Positions 25,062-33,682 of a stretch of DNA of 64,000 nt are shown piece by piece. Each line of letters begins with the position of its first letter. Positions within the stretch are counted from its first letter, which is position 1. The stretch covers positions 1-64,000 of the forward strand of contig CAZUJL010000015.1 of the NCBI GenBank assembly GCA_964620045.1, read 5' to 3'. The translations under genes and the position numbers were made by a program. This stretch comes from VFKU01 sp964620045. Its GTDB lineage: Bacteria > Hydrogenedentota > Hydrogenedentia > Hydrogenedentales > GCA-2746185. Below the pieces are notes generated by a model. The model did no database searches and was not told where the DNA came from. It was given only the letters and a program-made list of their open reading frames with translations.

Positions 25062-26387
25062 ATGCAATCGTATCGTAAAGTTTTCATGCCGCTGCTGGTC
25101 GCGCTGTTGGCCGCACCGGCGCTGTTTGCCGGCACCCTGCCAAAGTCCTCCCCCGCGGACGCCGGCCTTTCCGCCGAGCGCCTGCAGCGAATCACCGAGG
25201 CGATGAAACGCGACACCGCGAATGGGGACATTCCCGGAGCGGTCGCGTTGGTCGCGCGCAACGGCAAGATCGCCTACATCGAGGCGGTCGGCCAAGCGGA
25301 CAAGGAAAAGAGCGTCGCGATGCGGCCGGACACGATCTTCCGCATCTATTCGATGTCCAAGCCCATCACGAGCGTCGCGCTGATGTCGCTCTACGAGGAA
25401 GGCAAGTTTTTTCTGGATGATCCGGTGTCGATGTACATCCCGGAACTGAAGGACCTGAAGGTCATCGTTTCCAAGGAAGACAAAGGCGGCAGTGGGGTTT
25501 TCAATCTGCCCGAAACCGATCCGGCGAAGCAGGCGGCGAAGCCGACCACGGCGGCCGACGTCACCACGGAACCCGCGGTTCGCGAGATGACGATCCAGGA
25601 TCTGCTGCGCCACACCTCGGGCCTCACCTACGGCTTCTTCGGCAACACCGAAGTGGACCAGATCTATCAGCAGGCCGGCATTCTGACGACGGACAAAGAC
25701 TTGGCCGACATGTGCCAGAAGCTCTCGAAGATCCCCCTGCTCTATCAGCCGGGCACGCAGTGGCACTACAGCATTTCGGTGGACGTGCAGGGGCGCTTGG
25801 TTGAAGTGCTCTCCGGCCAACCCTTCGACAAATTCCTTGAGGAACGTATCTTCAAACCGCTCGGCATGGTCGATACCAGCTTTGCCGTGCCCGCAGACAA
25901 AATGGACCGATTCGCGCAGATGTACACGCCGGACGCCGCGGCGAAGATTAAGCCGGCGCCGGCCTTCTACTCGCGCAACTTCGTCGGCAGCCCGACCTTC
26001 TTCTCGGGCGGCGGCGGTCTGGTGTCCACGGCGACGGATTACTTCCGTTTCTGCCAAATGATGCTGAACGGCGGCGAGCTGGACGGTGTGCGCATTATCA
26101 GCCGGCCGACGGTTGAGCTAATGACGACCGACCACCTGCTTGATATCCCCGGCATGGGCGCGGGCTACGGCTTCGGCCTCGGCTTCGCGGTTGCGAAGGA
26201 ACCGGGCGCGATTGGCGTGCCGGTCTCGCGCGGCGAGTTCAACTGGGGCGGCGCCGCCGGCACAAAATTCTGGATCGATCCGCAGGAAAAGCTGATCGGT
26301 GTGTACATGGTCCAGATCCTGCCGCACACAGGCCTGCGCTACGGTGAGACGTTCAAAAATCTTGCGTATCAGGCTGTTGCCGACTAA
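25062..26387 (+). CDS. Exported class C beta-lactamase-like serine hydrolase
   Basis: A 441-residue protein with a signal peptide ending LFAGT. The penicillin-binding-fold catalytic Ser-x-x-Lys is SMSK within FRIYSMSKPITS, the second motif Tyr is in WHYSIS, and the KTG-equivalent is in the WGGAAGTKFW strand. Members include esterases, D-amino-acid peptidases and lactamases. Without Tyr-x-Asn in canonical form and with broad family scope, an esterase or peptidase is more likely than drug resistance. AAGGGAGGA sits before the ATG. The R2lox gene starts 18 bp later and may be cotranscribed. Confidence 0.9.
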   Translation: MQSYRKVFMPLLVALLAAPALFAGTLPKSSPADAGLSAERLQRITEAMKRDTANGDIPGAVALVARNGKIAYIEAVGQADKEKSVAMRPDTIFRIYSMSKPITSVALMSLYEEGKFFLDDPVSMYIPELKDLKVIVSKEDKGGSGVFNLPETDPAKQAAKPTTAADVTTEPAVREMTIQDLLRHTSGLTYGFFGNTEVDQIYQQAGILTTDKDLADMCQKLSKIPLLYQPGTQWHYSISVDVQGRLVEVLSGQPFDKFLEERIFKPLGMVDTSFAVPADKMDRFAQMYTPDAAAKIKPAPAFYSRNFVGSPTFFSGGGGLVSTATDYFRFCQMMLNGGELDGVRIISRPTVELMTTDHLLDIPGMGAGYGFGLGFAVAKEPGAIGVPVSRGEFNWGGAAGTKFWIDPQEKLIGVYMVQILPHTGLRYGETFKNLAYQAVAD

Positions 26388-26405
26388 CTAGAATCGAGAC
26401 TCGTG

Positions 26406-27233
26406 ATGCCGATTGATTTTGCATCCCTCCCCTTGCGCGAAGTACGCAAGGGCCGTGCGCTGCAGTGGGACCCGCACACGGTGGATATCTCCCGCGATGC
26501 GCAGGACTGGTTTAGCCTCACGCCTATCGAGCGCCAGGTGCTGCTGAGCCAGGTGCTCGGCTTCTTGCAGGGCGAGCGCGCGGTCGCGCACGATCTCGCG
26601 CCGTTGCAGCAGGCGCTGCGCAAGGAACGCGGACACATGGAAGAGGAGATGTACCTCACGCAGCAGACCTACGAAGAATCGACGCATGTCGAGTTCTTCC
26701 AACGATGGCTGAACGAGGTCGTCGGCGATAGCTTGGCCGAAGAGGTCAAGACGCTGCCGTTCAATCAGTCGCAGGTGATCAAGGACATCCTGCCGCGCGC
26801 GATGACGGCGCTAAATACCGACACCAGCCCCACGGCGCAGCTCTACGCCGTCACGGTCTATCACCAGATCGTCGAGGGCGTCCTCGCGGAAGTGGGCTAT
26901 CAGGTGTTTTACGACTGCCTCGACGCCCGCAGCGTGTTGCCGGGGCTGCGTCAGGGCATTCGGAATATCCAGACCGATGAATCGCGCCACATTGCGTTTG
27001 GCACCTATCTCGGCCGACGGATCTTGTCGCAGAATCCCACGCTGAAGCAGAAGTTTGTGGGCTGGATGGAGGAACTTCGTTCGGCGACGCGCGAATCGGT
27101 GGATAGCCTCTTTACGCCCTATACCCCGCCGTATCCGTTCGGATTGGATCGCGAGAAAATGCTGACCTTCACGGATACTTTGATCCGCCGCCGGACGGAT
27201 GCTGTGCTGCAAGGCGCAGGAGTGGAAGTTTAG
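26406..27233 (+). CDS. R2-like ligand-binding oxidase (R2lox, Mn/Fe)
   Basis: A 275-residue ferritin-like oxidase related to ribonucleotide reductase R2. All six metal ligands of the R2lox family align: Glu57, Glu91, His94, Glu157, Glu192 and His195, with spacing like Mycobacterium tuberculosis R2lox (Glu68, Glu101, His104, Glu167, Glu202, His205). The pair that forms the unique Tyr-Val ether cross-link is also present as Val60 and Tyr152. R2lox assembles a Mn/Fe centre and binds a fatty acid; its physiological substrate is unknown. It is convergent with a DtxR-like regulator and overlaps it by 4 bp. Confidence 0.9.
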   Translation: MPIDFASLPLREVRKGRALQWDPHTVDISRDAQDWFSLTPIERQVLLSQVLGFLQGERAVAHDLAPLQQALRKERGHMEEEMYLTQQTYEESTHVEFFQRWLNEVVGDSLAEEVKTLPFNQSQVIKDILPRAMTALNTDTSPTAQLYAVTVYHQIVEGVLAEVGYQVFYDCLDARSVLPGLRQGIRNIQTDESRHIAFGTYLGRRILSQNPTLKQKFVGWMEELRSATRESVDSLFTPYTPPYPFGLDREKMLTFTDTLIRRRTDAVLQGAGVEV

Positions 27234-27691
27234 TCTTTCAGCGCACGCTTGATGCGTTTTTGAATCTTCGCCCGCGCGTCTTCGTTGCCCGCCAGAAAAG
27301 CCGTGAGTTCGCCGAGGCGCTTCGTGAAGTTGTCGTCAACCTGGTGTTCCAAGCGGCAGGCTTCGGTATCGGCCGCGGCATCATCAAATTGCAACACATC
27401 GCGCAGGAACTCGTGCAACACCACGTGGCGGTTGGCCAGTTTGCGCGCGATCGCCTGGCCTTTGGGCGTGAGATCGACGTAGCTGTAGGCCTTGTGCTCG
27501 ACGATGGCCTGCTCGGCCAGTTCGCGCACGGCACGAGACGCGGCGGGGCGGCTCACCTGCACCTGCTGCGCGATCTCGCTCACGCTGCAGACCTTCCCGC
27601 GCGTCAATAAGTCCGCGATCGCCTCGACGTATTGCTCGAGGGACGGACTCATGTCGCGCAGGTTGCCGCTGGATGGGCTGAACGCCGGCAC
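27230..27691 (-). CDS. DtxR/MntR family metal-dependent regulator
   Basis: A 153-residue repressor. Residues 15-75 form the winged helix (SLEQYVEAIADL, SVSEIAQQVQVSRPAASRAV), and residues about 80-140 the metal-binding/dimerisation helices with HVVLHEFLRDVL and a CRLEHQVDD segment supplying Cys, Glu and His ligands. The short form without an SH3 domain is typical of MntR-like members. GTG at 27691 is chosen because AAGGAG lies 7 bp upstream; an internal ATG at 27652 lacks a site. The promoter region contains a palindrome at 27710-27727. The neighbouring Mn/Fe oxidase suggests a manganese or iron role. Confidence 0.88.
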   Translation of the reverse strand: MPAFSPSSGNLRDMSPSLEQYVEAIADLLTRGKVCSVSEIAQQVQVSRPAASRAVRELAEQAIVEHKAYSYVDLTPKGQAIARKLANRHVVLHEFLRDVLQFDDAAADTEACRLEHQVDDNFTKRLGELTAFLAGNEDARAKIQKRIKRALKD

Positions 27692-27709
27692 GCCGTTGCT
27701 CCTTAACTC

Positions 27710-27727
27710 TGTTAACCCGCGTTAACA
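27710..27727. promoter_or_regulatory. Palindromic operator upstream of the DtxR/MntR-like gene
   Basis: TGTTAAC (27710-27716) and GTTAACA (27721-27727) flank CCGC, a perfect 7-bp inverted repeat. A further TTAAC half-site is at 27702-27706. On the reverse strand TATGCT, a possible -10, overlaps the right arm. The position suits autoregulation by the DtxR/MntR-like protein and could also affect the divergent CoA-transferase gene. Confidence 0.65.
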
Positions 27728-27814
27728 GCATAACACATCCGGACCCGGCGGGCACAATGCCCCTCCCCCGCCTCGTTCGCTATACTCTGCGCCCGCGGGA
27801 GGAATTCGCAGTAG

Positions 27815-29509
27815 ATGAATGCTTTGACGAAGTTGCGATTGATTTATCGCATTGTGCGGTGGCGGCTTACCTGGGACAAGCGAAACACGCGCTACCAGTA
27901 TCACGTGCCCGGCAATCCGAAGTTTCTCGGCCCGCGCGAGGCCATCGGGCTCATCAAGGACAACGCCTTCGTCGCCGTCTCCGGTCTTGGCGGCAACCAG
28001 CACGCCACCATCCTCTATTGGGCGATGAAGGAGCTCTTCGAGGAAACAGGACATCCCCGCGACCTCACGGTGATGCCGATCGGCGGCCAGGGCGGTCGCG
28101 GCAAAGTCCCCGGCACAGTCGATGAGCTTGGCATCGAGGGACTCACGCGCCGGTTCATCACCGGACACCACGAAACCTTTAAAAATTTCCTGCGCCTTGG
28201 CGAAGCGAACAAGGTGGAGCTTCAATGCCTGCCGCAGGGCACACTCGCGCTATTGATCGACGCGCAGACGCGCGGCGAGGACAGCGTGCTCATTCCAACC
28301 GGTGTCGGTACGGCCTTCGATCCGTCCATCGGCCGCGGCACGCCGCTCACGCCGGGCGGCGAACAGCTCGCCGCGCGGGAAGGCGATCGCATTCGCTATC
28401 GGCTGCCGAAGATCGATGTCGCGCTGATCAACGCGCCGGCCGCGGACAAGCAAGGCAATATCTACATGAAGCGCACGTCGATGCTGGCCGAATCCAAGGA
28501 AATCGCAGCCGCCGCGCGCCGAAATGGCGGGAAAGTCATCGTGTGCGTCGGCAAAATGGTCGAGAAGGGCTATGACGACGTCTATCTACCCGCGGACGCG
28601 GTTGACGCGATTGTGCAGTACCCCGACGTCGGGCAGACGATGTCGCGCAAGCACACGAACCCCTGGCTGGCGCTGACAACCGAGAGCGATATCGATGTGC
28701 TCGACGCCTACGCGCAGATGCGCTTTGTGAACAAGGTGATCGGCGTCACGCCGCGCCGCACGCCCGTGGACGAGGCCATGGCGCGGCTCGCGGCAAAGGT
28801 GTTCGCGGAAAATGTGCCCGTCGGCGCGCTGGTGAATATCGGTACGGGTCTGCCCGAAGAAGTCTGCCGCACGCTGGTCGAATGCGGTCTGCTCGATAAG
28901 CTGACGTTCTTCACTGAGAGCGGTGTGGTCGGCGGACTCCCGGGCCCGGGCGTCTTCTTCGGCGCAGCGGCGTGTCCAGATCACATGGTGTCCTCCGCTG
29001 ATATCTTCAAGCGCGCGCACCATGAACTCGACGTTACGATCCTGGGCACCTTACAGGTGGATTCCAAGGGCGACGTGAACGTGTCCAAGCGTGGGCCAAA
29101 GATGACGGACTATGTCGGGCCGGGCGGTTTCATCGACTTCAGCACCTCGGCCAAGACCGTGATCTTCGTTGGCAATTGGATGGCGCATGGTGAGATGTCG
29201 ATCGAAAACGAATGCGTGAAGATCACGAACCGTGGCAAACCGAAGTTCGTGGAAGCCGTTGACGAAATCACATTTTGCGGCGCGGAAGCCCTGCGCGCAG
29301 GACGAAAAGTCTTTTACGTAACACCGGTGGGCGTGTTTCGCCTGACCGCGCGCGGGCTGGAGCTGCAGGCCGTGATGCCGGGCGTTGATGTCGAAAAGGA
29401 CATTCTCGGCGTAGCCAAGGCGAAGATTCTGTTGCCCGAGACGGCCAAAATCCCGCAGGTAGACGCGTCTGTCGTTACCGGCCGGGGCTTTGCGCCGAAG
29501 ATGGCGTGA
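27815..29509 (+). CDS. Fused two-domain CoA-transferase (family I)
   Basis: A 564-residue protein joining the alpha and beta halves of a family I CoA-transferase. The alpha half (about 35-300) has VAVSGLGGNQHATILYWA and a GGQGGRGKVPGTVDELG loop. The beta half (about 320-560) has NIGTGLPEEVC and the catalytic glutamate in TESGVVGGLPGPG. Such enzymes move CoA between acyl-CoA and acetate, succinate or 3-oxoacids. The substrate is not evident; nearby acyl-CoA dehydrogenases suggest fatty or branched-chain acid use. GGGAGGAA precedes the ATG and TATACT at 27781 may be its -10. Confidence 0.88.
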   Translation: MNALTKLRLIYRIVRWRLTWDKRNTRYQYHVPGNPKFLGPREAIGLIKDNAFVAVSGLGGNQHATILYWAMKELFEETGHPRDLTVMPIGGQGGRGKVPGTVDELGIEGLTRRFITGHHETFKNFLRLGEANKVELQCLPQGTLALLIDAQTRGEDSVLIPTGVGTAFDPSIGRGTPLTPGGEQLAAREGDRIRYRLPKIDVALINAPAADKQGNIYMKRTSMLAESKEIAAAARRNGGKVIVCVGKMVEKGYDDVYLPADAVDAIVQYPDVGQTMSRKHTNPWLALTTESDIDVLDAYAQMRFVNKVIGVTPRRTPVDEAMARLAAKVFAENVPVGALVNIGTGLPEEVCRTLVECGLLDKLTFFTESGVVGGLPGPGVFFGAAACPDHMVSSADIFKRAHHELDVTILGTLQVDSKGDVNVSKRGPKMTDYVGPGGFIDFSTSAKTVIFVGNWMAHGEMSIENECVKITNRGKPKFVEAVDEITFCGAEALRAGRKVFYVTPVGVFRLTARGLELQAVMPGVDVEKDILGVAKAKILLPETAKIPQVDASVVTGRGFAPKMA

Positions 29510-30329
29510 AGAACCAGGCGGCCAAGGCCTCCCCTTCTTCTTCGGTAAACGTCACTTCGCGGCCGGATACGCGACCCGTGAGCAACGCAGTCAACAGCGG
29601 CTGCGGATTCGTGCGCACGGCTTGCTCGCTCGGCGTGGCGCCGTACTGCGTCGGAAACTTCGCCGCGATCACGGGGGCAATATCCTTCCCGAACTCCGGC
29701 GTCGTGTAGTACTCCATGTCGAGCACGCAGCCCTTCACGATGGTCGGCTCAACGGCTGGCGTGGCGCCCGTGGCAATCGCTTCCAGCGTATCGCGCAGCC
29801 AGAACTTGCTCGGGCTCATGCGCTGCAGGCCATAGTCGAAACGATCGTCCGCCATGCCGCGATACGTGATGTCCCCTGTGCGCGGATCGATGACGAACAC
29901 TTCGGCGGAGCGCGTGAAGTTCAGCGAATGCGCCAGCGCGCGGAACATGTCGCGCAGCACGGGCGCGGTCGCCGAGTACTCCTTCATCTCCTCGACGATC
30001 GACTCGTTCGTGTCCCACGGGTTCGCGTTCACGTACAGGAACTCGATTCCCTGCGGCTCGTACTTCGTGCGCAACTCTTCCATGTACGGATAGCTCTGTC
30101 GCACGATCGGGCAGCCGTTCATTTGTACGAACAACACCACGGCCTTCGCGTCCTTGTGCGCGGCGAGTTCATACGCCTGGCCGTTCGCGTCCAGTAGACG
30201 GAAATTCGGCGAGTGCATCGGCAGGCCCGCGGTCGAGGTGAGTTTCTCTGCGACGGCGCTGAACGCAGGCAGCATCAGCACGGCGATGAACGCCGCGCTC
30301 AGCCGAACCGTATGTAATGTGATCCGCAT
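29475..30329 (-). CDS. Exported redoxin-domain protein with degenerate cytochrome-like tail
   Basis: A 284-residue protein with a signal peptide and an AhpC/TSA-type thioredoxin fold. A single redox-site cysteine appears in NGCPIVRQSYPYMEEL, with WDTNES and EVFVIDPRTGDITYRG downstream. In related proteins of Planctomycetota and Acidobacteriota the redoxin is followed by a c-type heme segment. Here the matching segment GKDIAPVIAAKF keeps the surrounding sequence but has no CxxCH. Disulfide or thiol redox chemistry outside the cytoplasm is likely. The 3' end overlaps the convergent CoA-transferase by 35 bp. Confidence 0.8.
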   Translation of the reverse strand: MRITLHTVRLSAAFIAVLMLPAFSAVAEKLTSTAGLPMHSPNFRLLDANGQAYELAAHKDAKAVVLFVQMNGCPIVRQSYPYMEELRTKYEPQGIEFLYVNANPWDTNESIVEEMKEYSATAPVLRDMFRALAHSLNFTRSAEVFVIDPRTGDITYRGMADDRFDYGLQRMSPSKFWLRDTLEAIATGATPAVEPTIVKGCVLDMEYYTTPEFGKDIAPVIAAKFPTQYGATPSEQAVRTNPQPLLTALLTGRVSGREVTFTEEEGEALAAWFFTPSSAQSPGR

Positions 30330-30402
30330 CGTAAATCCCACGCTGCCACTACCCAGATCAAACACACGGCCAACGCGCGAGTTCCGCGAAAATAGGCCGA
30401 AA

Positions 30403-32073
30403 TCAGGCCTCTACCGGCGCCGCGCGGTTCAAAATCGTCTCGAAATCCACATGCGGCGGCAGCGTGCCGTATTCGGCACCATGGTCGCCCGCGAGCCGCG
30501 ACGCGCAGAATGCCTCGGCGACAGCCGCATTGCCGTATCGCACCAGCAACGCGCCCTGCAGTGTCCGCGCCATGTGCTCGACTAAGCGTCGTGCGCGCAA
30601 CTCCAGATTACCGGTGTCCATCAGCATGGCTTTCAGTTCATCGATCGCGGCATCGACGCGTTTATCGCCACCACGCGCGGCTTCCAGTTCGCCGATAAAA
30701 GCCGTGGCCGTTTCGGGTTCGCGGTTCATCGCACGCAATACATCGAGGCACATTACGTTGCCGGAACCTTCCCAGATCGACGTCAGCGGCGATTCGCGGA
30801 ACAAGCGCGGCAGCGGAGATTCTTCCACATAGCCCGCACCGCCGAGACATTCCATCGCTTCGTACACATGATGCGGACCGCGTTTGCACACCCAGTATTT
30901 CGCGACGGCCGTCGCAATCCGCACGAAGTCCTGTGCGGAGGTGTCGTTCATGGCTTCGTCGTAGCCGCGCGCGAGGCGGAACATCAGCATCGCGGCCGCC
31001 TCCCACTCCACGGCGAGGTCCGCGAGCACGTTCTTCATCAGCGGCTGATCACGCAGCTTCTTGCCGAAGGCGGAGCGGTATCTAACGTGATTCATCGCCT
31101 GCGCGACGCCCTGCCGCATAAATCCGGCGGACGCCAGCCCGCAATCCAGCCGAGTGTGCGTCACCATGTCGATGATCGTCGGCACGCCGCGGCCGTCTTC
31201 GCCGAGCATCTGCGCCCAGGTCTCGCGGTACTCGATTTCGCTGGACGCGTTCGAGCGGTTGCCGAGCTTGTCTTTCAGACGCTGGATGAAAAAGTTGTTC
31301 TTGGTGCCGTCCGGCCGGAAGCGCGGCACAAAAAAGCACGACAACCCGGCATCGGTCTGCGCGAGCGTTAGGAAGGCGTCGCTCATTGGCGCGGAACAGA
31401 ACCATTTGTGGCCGGTCAGCTCATACTCTCCGCCGGGGCCGCCCTTGCCGAGCGCGCGGGCGCGGGTCGTGTTCGCGCGCACATCGGAGCCGCCCTGCTT
31501 CTCGGTCATCGCCATGCCCATCTGGGCCGAGCGCTTCTGCGACACAGGCAAGTGGCGGCCGTCGTATTCGTTCGACAACAGCTTCGGCAGCCAGGCGTCC
31601 GCGATCGCGGGCGTGTGCTTGAGCGCGGGCACGACGGCGAACGTCATCGTGATCGGGCAGCCGACGCCGGCCTCGGTCTGCGGGATCATGTACGCCAACG
31701 CCGCACGCGCGACATGTGCGCCCTGCCGCTTCTCGACCCACGGCCACGAATGCGCGCGGTACATTACGTACAACTTCTGGATGTCGTGATACGCCGGGTG
31801 ATATTCGACGGTGTCAATGCGGTGCCCATAGCGATCGTGCGTGTGCAGCACCGGCGGATTTTCGTTCGCGAGGCGCCCGGCCTGAATGTAGCGCGCGCTG
31901 CCGCAGTGTCCGCCAAACTCGGCGACCTGCCCCTCGGCCCACGCCGCGCCTTCGCGCTTAATCGCTTCGCGCAGGGCGGTGTCGGCCTTGTATAGGTTGT
32001 AGTCCTCGAGCGGGACAGCTTGGTTCGTGACGTCGTGGGTCGCCAGCGGACTTTTCGTTTCTGGTGTTTCCAT
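30403..32073 (-). CDS. AidB-like acyl-CoA dehydrogenase
   Basis: A 556-residue flavoprotein of the acyl-CoA dehydrogenase superfamily, close in length to AidB (541). Features are MAMTEKQGGSDVRANTT (flavin and substrate loop), the LTGHKWFCSAPMSDAFL strand, ECLGGAGYVEESPLPRLFRE, and the catalytic-base region SIWEGSGNVMCLDVLRA. The AidB branch includes isovaleryl-CoA dehydrogenase-like activity and protection from alkylation. GAGGGGA supports the ATG at 32073. It lies 20 bp downstream of a second acyl-CoA dehydrogenase gene on the same strand, so both are probably cotranscribed. Confidence 0.9.
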   Translation of the reverse strand: METPETKSPLATHDVTNQAVPLEDYNLYKADTALREAIKREGAAWAEGQVAEFGGHCGSARYIQAGRLANENPPVLHTHDRYGHRIDTVEYHPAYHDIQKLYVMYRAHSWPWVEKRQGAHVARAALAYMIPQTEAGVGCPITMTFAVVPALKHTPAIADAWLPKLLSNEYDGRHLPVSQKRSAQMGMAMTEKQGGSDVRANTTRARALGKGGPGGEYELTGHKWFCSAPMSDAFLTLAQTDAGLSCFFVPRFRPDGTKNNFFIQRLKDKLGNRSNASSEIEYRETWAQMLGEDGRGVPTIIDMVTHTRLDCGLASAGFMRQGVAQAMNHVRYRSAFGKKLRDQPLMKNVLADLAVEWEAAAMLMFRLARGYDEAMNDTSAQDFVRIATAVAKYWVCKRGPHHVYEAMECLGGAGYVEESPLPRLFRESPLTSIWEGSGNVMCLDVLRAMNREPETATAFIGELEAARGGDKRVDAAIDELKAMLMDTGNLELRARRLVEHMARTLQGALLVRYGNAAVAEAFCASRLAGDHGAEYGTLPPHVDFETILNRAAPVEA

Positions 32074-32093
32074 GTGTGTCCCCTCGGCGAATC

Positions 32094-33236
32094 TTAAAAG
32101 CCCATCGTCCGCCCGATGATTTCCTTCATGATTTCGGTCGACCCGGCATAGATCGTCTGCGCGCGGCTGTCGATAAATGCCTTCGCGACGGGATACTCCA
32201 TCATATAGCCGTAGCCGCCGTGCAATTGCACGCAGGTATCCACCACCCTCTTCTGCATCTCCGTGCACCACCACTTCGCCATCGACGCCGTTTCGGTCGT
32301 CAGGCGGCCCGCGTTGTGCTCCAAGGTGCAATGGTTCAGGAACACCCGGCCGATTTCGATTTCGGTTTTCATTTCGGCCAGTTTGAAGCGCGAGTTCTGG
32401 AAGGTGCCGATTGGTTTGCCGAAGGCCGTGCGCTCTTTGCAGTATTTGATCGTTTCTTCGAGCACGGCCTCCGCGCCCGCAATCCCGAGCGCCGCCACCG
32501 ATAGGCGCTCCTGCGGCAGCATCGCCATCAGGTGATAGAAGCCGCGGTTCTCTTCGCCAAGCACGGCATCCGAACCCAGTTTTACATCCTTGAAGAACAG
32601 CTCGGCCGTATCCTGCGCGTGCATGCCGACCTTGGCCAGCTTGCGCGGCGGATCAAAGCCCGGCACGCCGCGCTCGACGAGCAACAAGGTAAACGCCGCG
32701 TGCTTCTCTTTGGGATGCGTGCGCGCAACCACCACCACCAAGTCGGCCATCATGCCGTTGCTGATAAAGGTCTTCTGCCCGTTCAGAATCCAGCCGTCGC
32801 CCGTGCGCGTGGCATTCGTGCGCACGCCGGCGAGGTCGCTGCCGGTGTTCGGTTCGGTCATCGCGACCGCGAGAATGCACTCGCCCGTAACCGTGCCCGG
32901 CAGGTATTTTTTCTTCTGTTCTTCGGTGCCGTATTCCATGAGGTACGGCACGATGATGTCCGTGTGGATGCTGAATCCGAGTCCGCTCGCGCCGACGCGC
33001 GAACATTCTTCCTGGATGATGTTGTTGAAGCGGAAGTCGGTGATGCCGGGGCCGCCGTAGGCCTCGGGCACGTTCATGCCGAGGAAGCCCTGCTCCCCCG
33101 CCTTGAGCCATACCTCGCGCGAGACTTGCCCGTCACGTTCCCACTGCGCGTGGTACGGAATGACCTCGCGCTCGAGGAAAGTCTTGAAGCCTTGCCGAAA
33201 CTGCCGGTGATCTTCTTCGTAGATATCGCGCAACAC
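32094..33236 (-). CDS. Acyl-CoA dehydrogenase, long-chain type
   Basis: A 380-residue four-helix/beta/four-helix flavoprotein. Motifs are AVAMTEPNTGSDLAGVRT and LNGQKTFISNG (flavin and acyl binding), RTAFGKPIGTFQ, and CVQLHGGYGYMMEYPVAKAF. The C-terminal motif IYAGSTEIMKEIIGR has Ala where medium-chain enzymes carry the catalytic Glu, as in long-chain and isovaleryl types, which use a Glu from the segment here read as LPQERL. Start is GTG at 33236, three bases after the previous stop region; no strong ribosome site is visible, which suggests coupling. Confidence 0.93.
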   Translation of the reverse strand: MLRDIYEEDHRQFRQGFKTFLEREVIPYHAQWERDGQVSREVWLKAGEQGFLGMNVPEAYGGPGITDFRFNNIIQEECSRVGASGLGFSIHTDIIVPYLMEYGTEEQKKKYLPGTVTGECILAVAMTEPNTGSDLAGVRTNATRTGDGWILNGQKTFISNGMMADLVVVVARTHPKEKHAAFTLLLVERGVPGFDPPRKLAKVGMHAQDTAELFFKDVKLGSDAVLGEENRGFYHLMAMLPQERLSVAALGIAGAEAVLEETIKYCKERTAFGKPIGTFQNSRFKLAEMKTEIEIGRVFLNHCTLEHNAGRLTTETASMAKWWCTEMQKRVVDTCVQLHGGYGYMMEYPVAKAFIDSRAQTIYAGSTEIMKEIIGRTMGF

Positions 33237-33239
33237 GTC

Positions 33240-33605
33240 TTAATCCAAATCCAGGGCTGGCCGCGACATCATTCGTGAACCCACTGCGACCGGCCGGCCC
33301 TTTACTTGTCGCAGCAGCACATACACGCCATTGCCGGCGGGATCGTCGGGCGAGGCCGTGCCGTTTTCCGAAACTTCGGCCACAAAGCCGTAGGCATTGG
33401 TCGGGTGATACGCGACCACGACCGACTCCAGCCCTTTGCAGGCTTCCACCAGCACGCGCTCAAGTTGCTTGATGGAACACGTCGAGTGCTTCGGCTTTCC
33501 CTTGGTCAGCCGGATGACTTCCAGCTCACAATCGGGAAAGTCGTGAAAAAGCCCCTGCGACAGATACTGGGCCGCTTTGATGGAATCCCGGAACCGTTCC
33601 GCCAT
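33240..33605 (-). CDS. Small protein of unknown function
   Basis: A 121-residue soluble protein with a segment SIKQLERVLVEACKGLESVV and no signal peptide or membrane helix. I do not recognise the family. Its stop is 3 bp from the start of the acyl-CoA dehydrogenase gene, so it heads the three-gene reverse operon. GAGGAA occurs before the ATG but about 15 bp away. Confidence 0.65.
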   Translation of the reverse strand: MAERFRDSIKAAQYLSQGLFHDFPDCELEVIRLTKGKPKHSTCSIKQLERVLVEACKGLESVVVAYHPTNAYGFVAEVSENGTASPDDPAGNGVYVLLRQVKGRPVAVGSRMMSRPALDLD

Positions 33606-33682
33606 GAGTTGACCGTGTAATTCCTCGATTTCCGGTGAAGGCTTTAGTATAACATGCGGGAATTTTTGGGGGCCGCCGCGCG

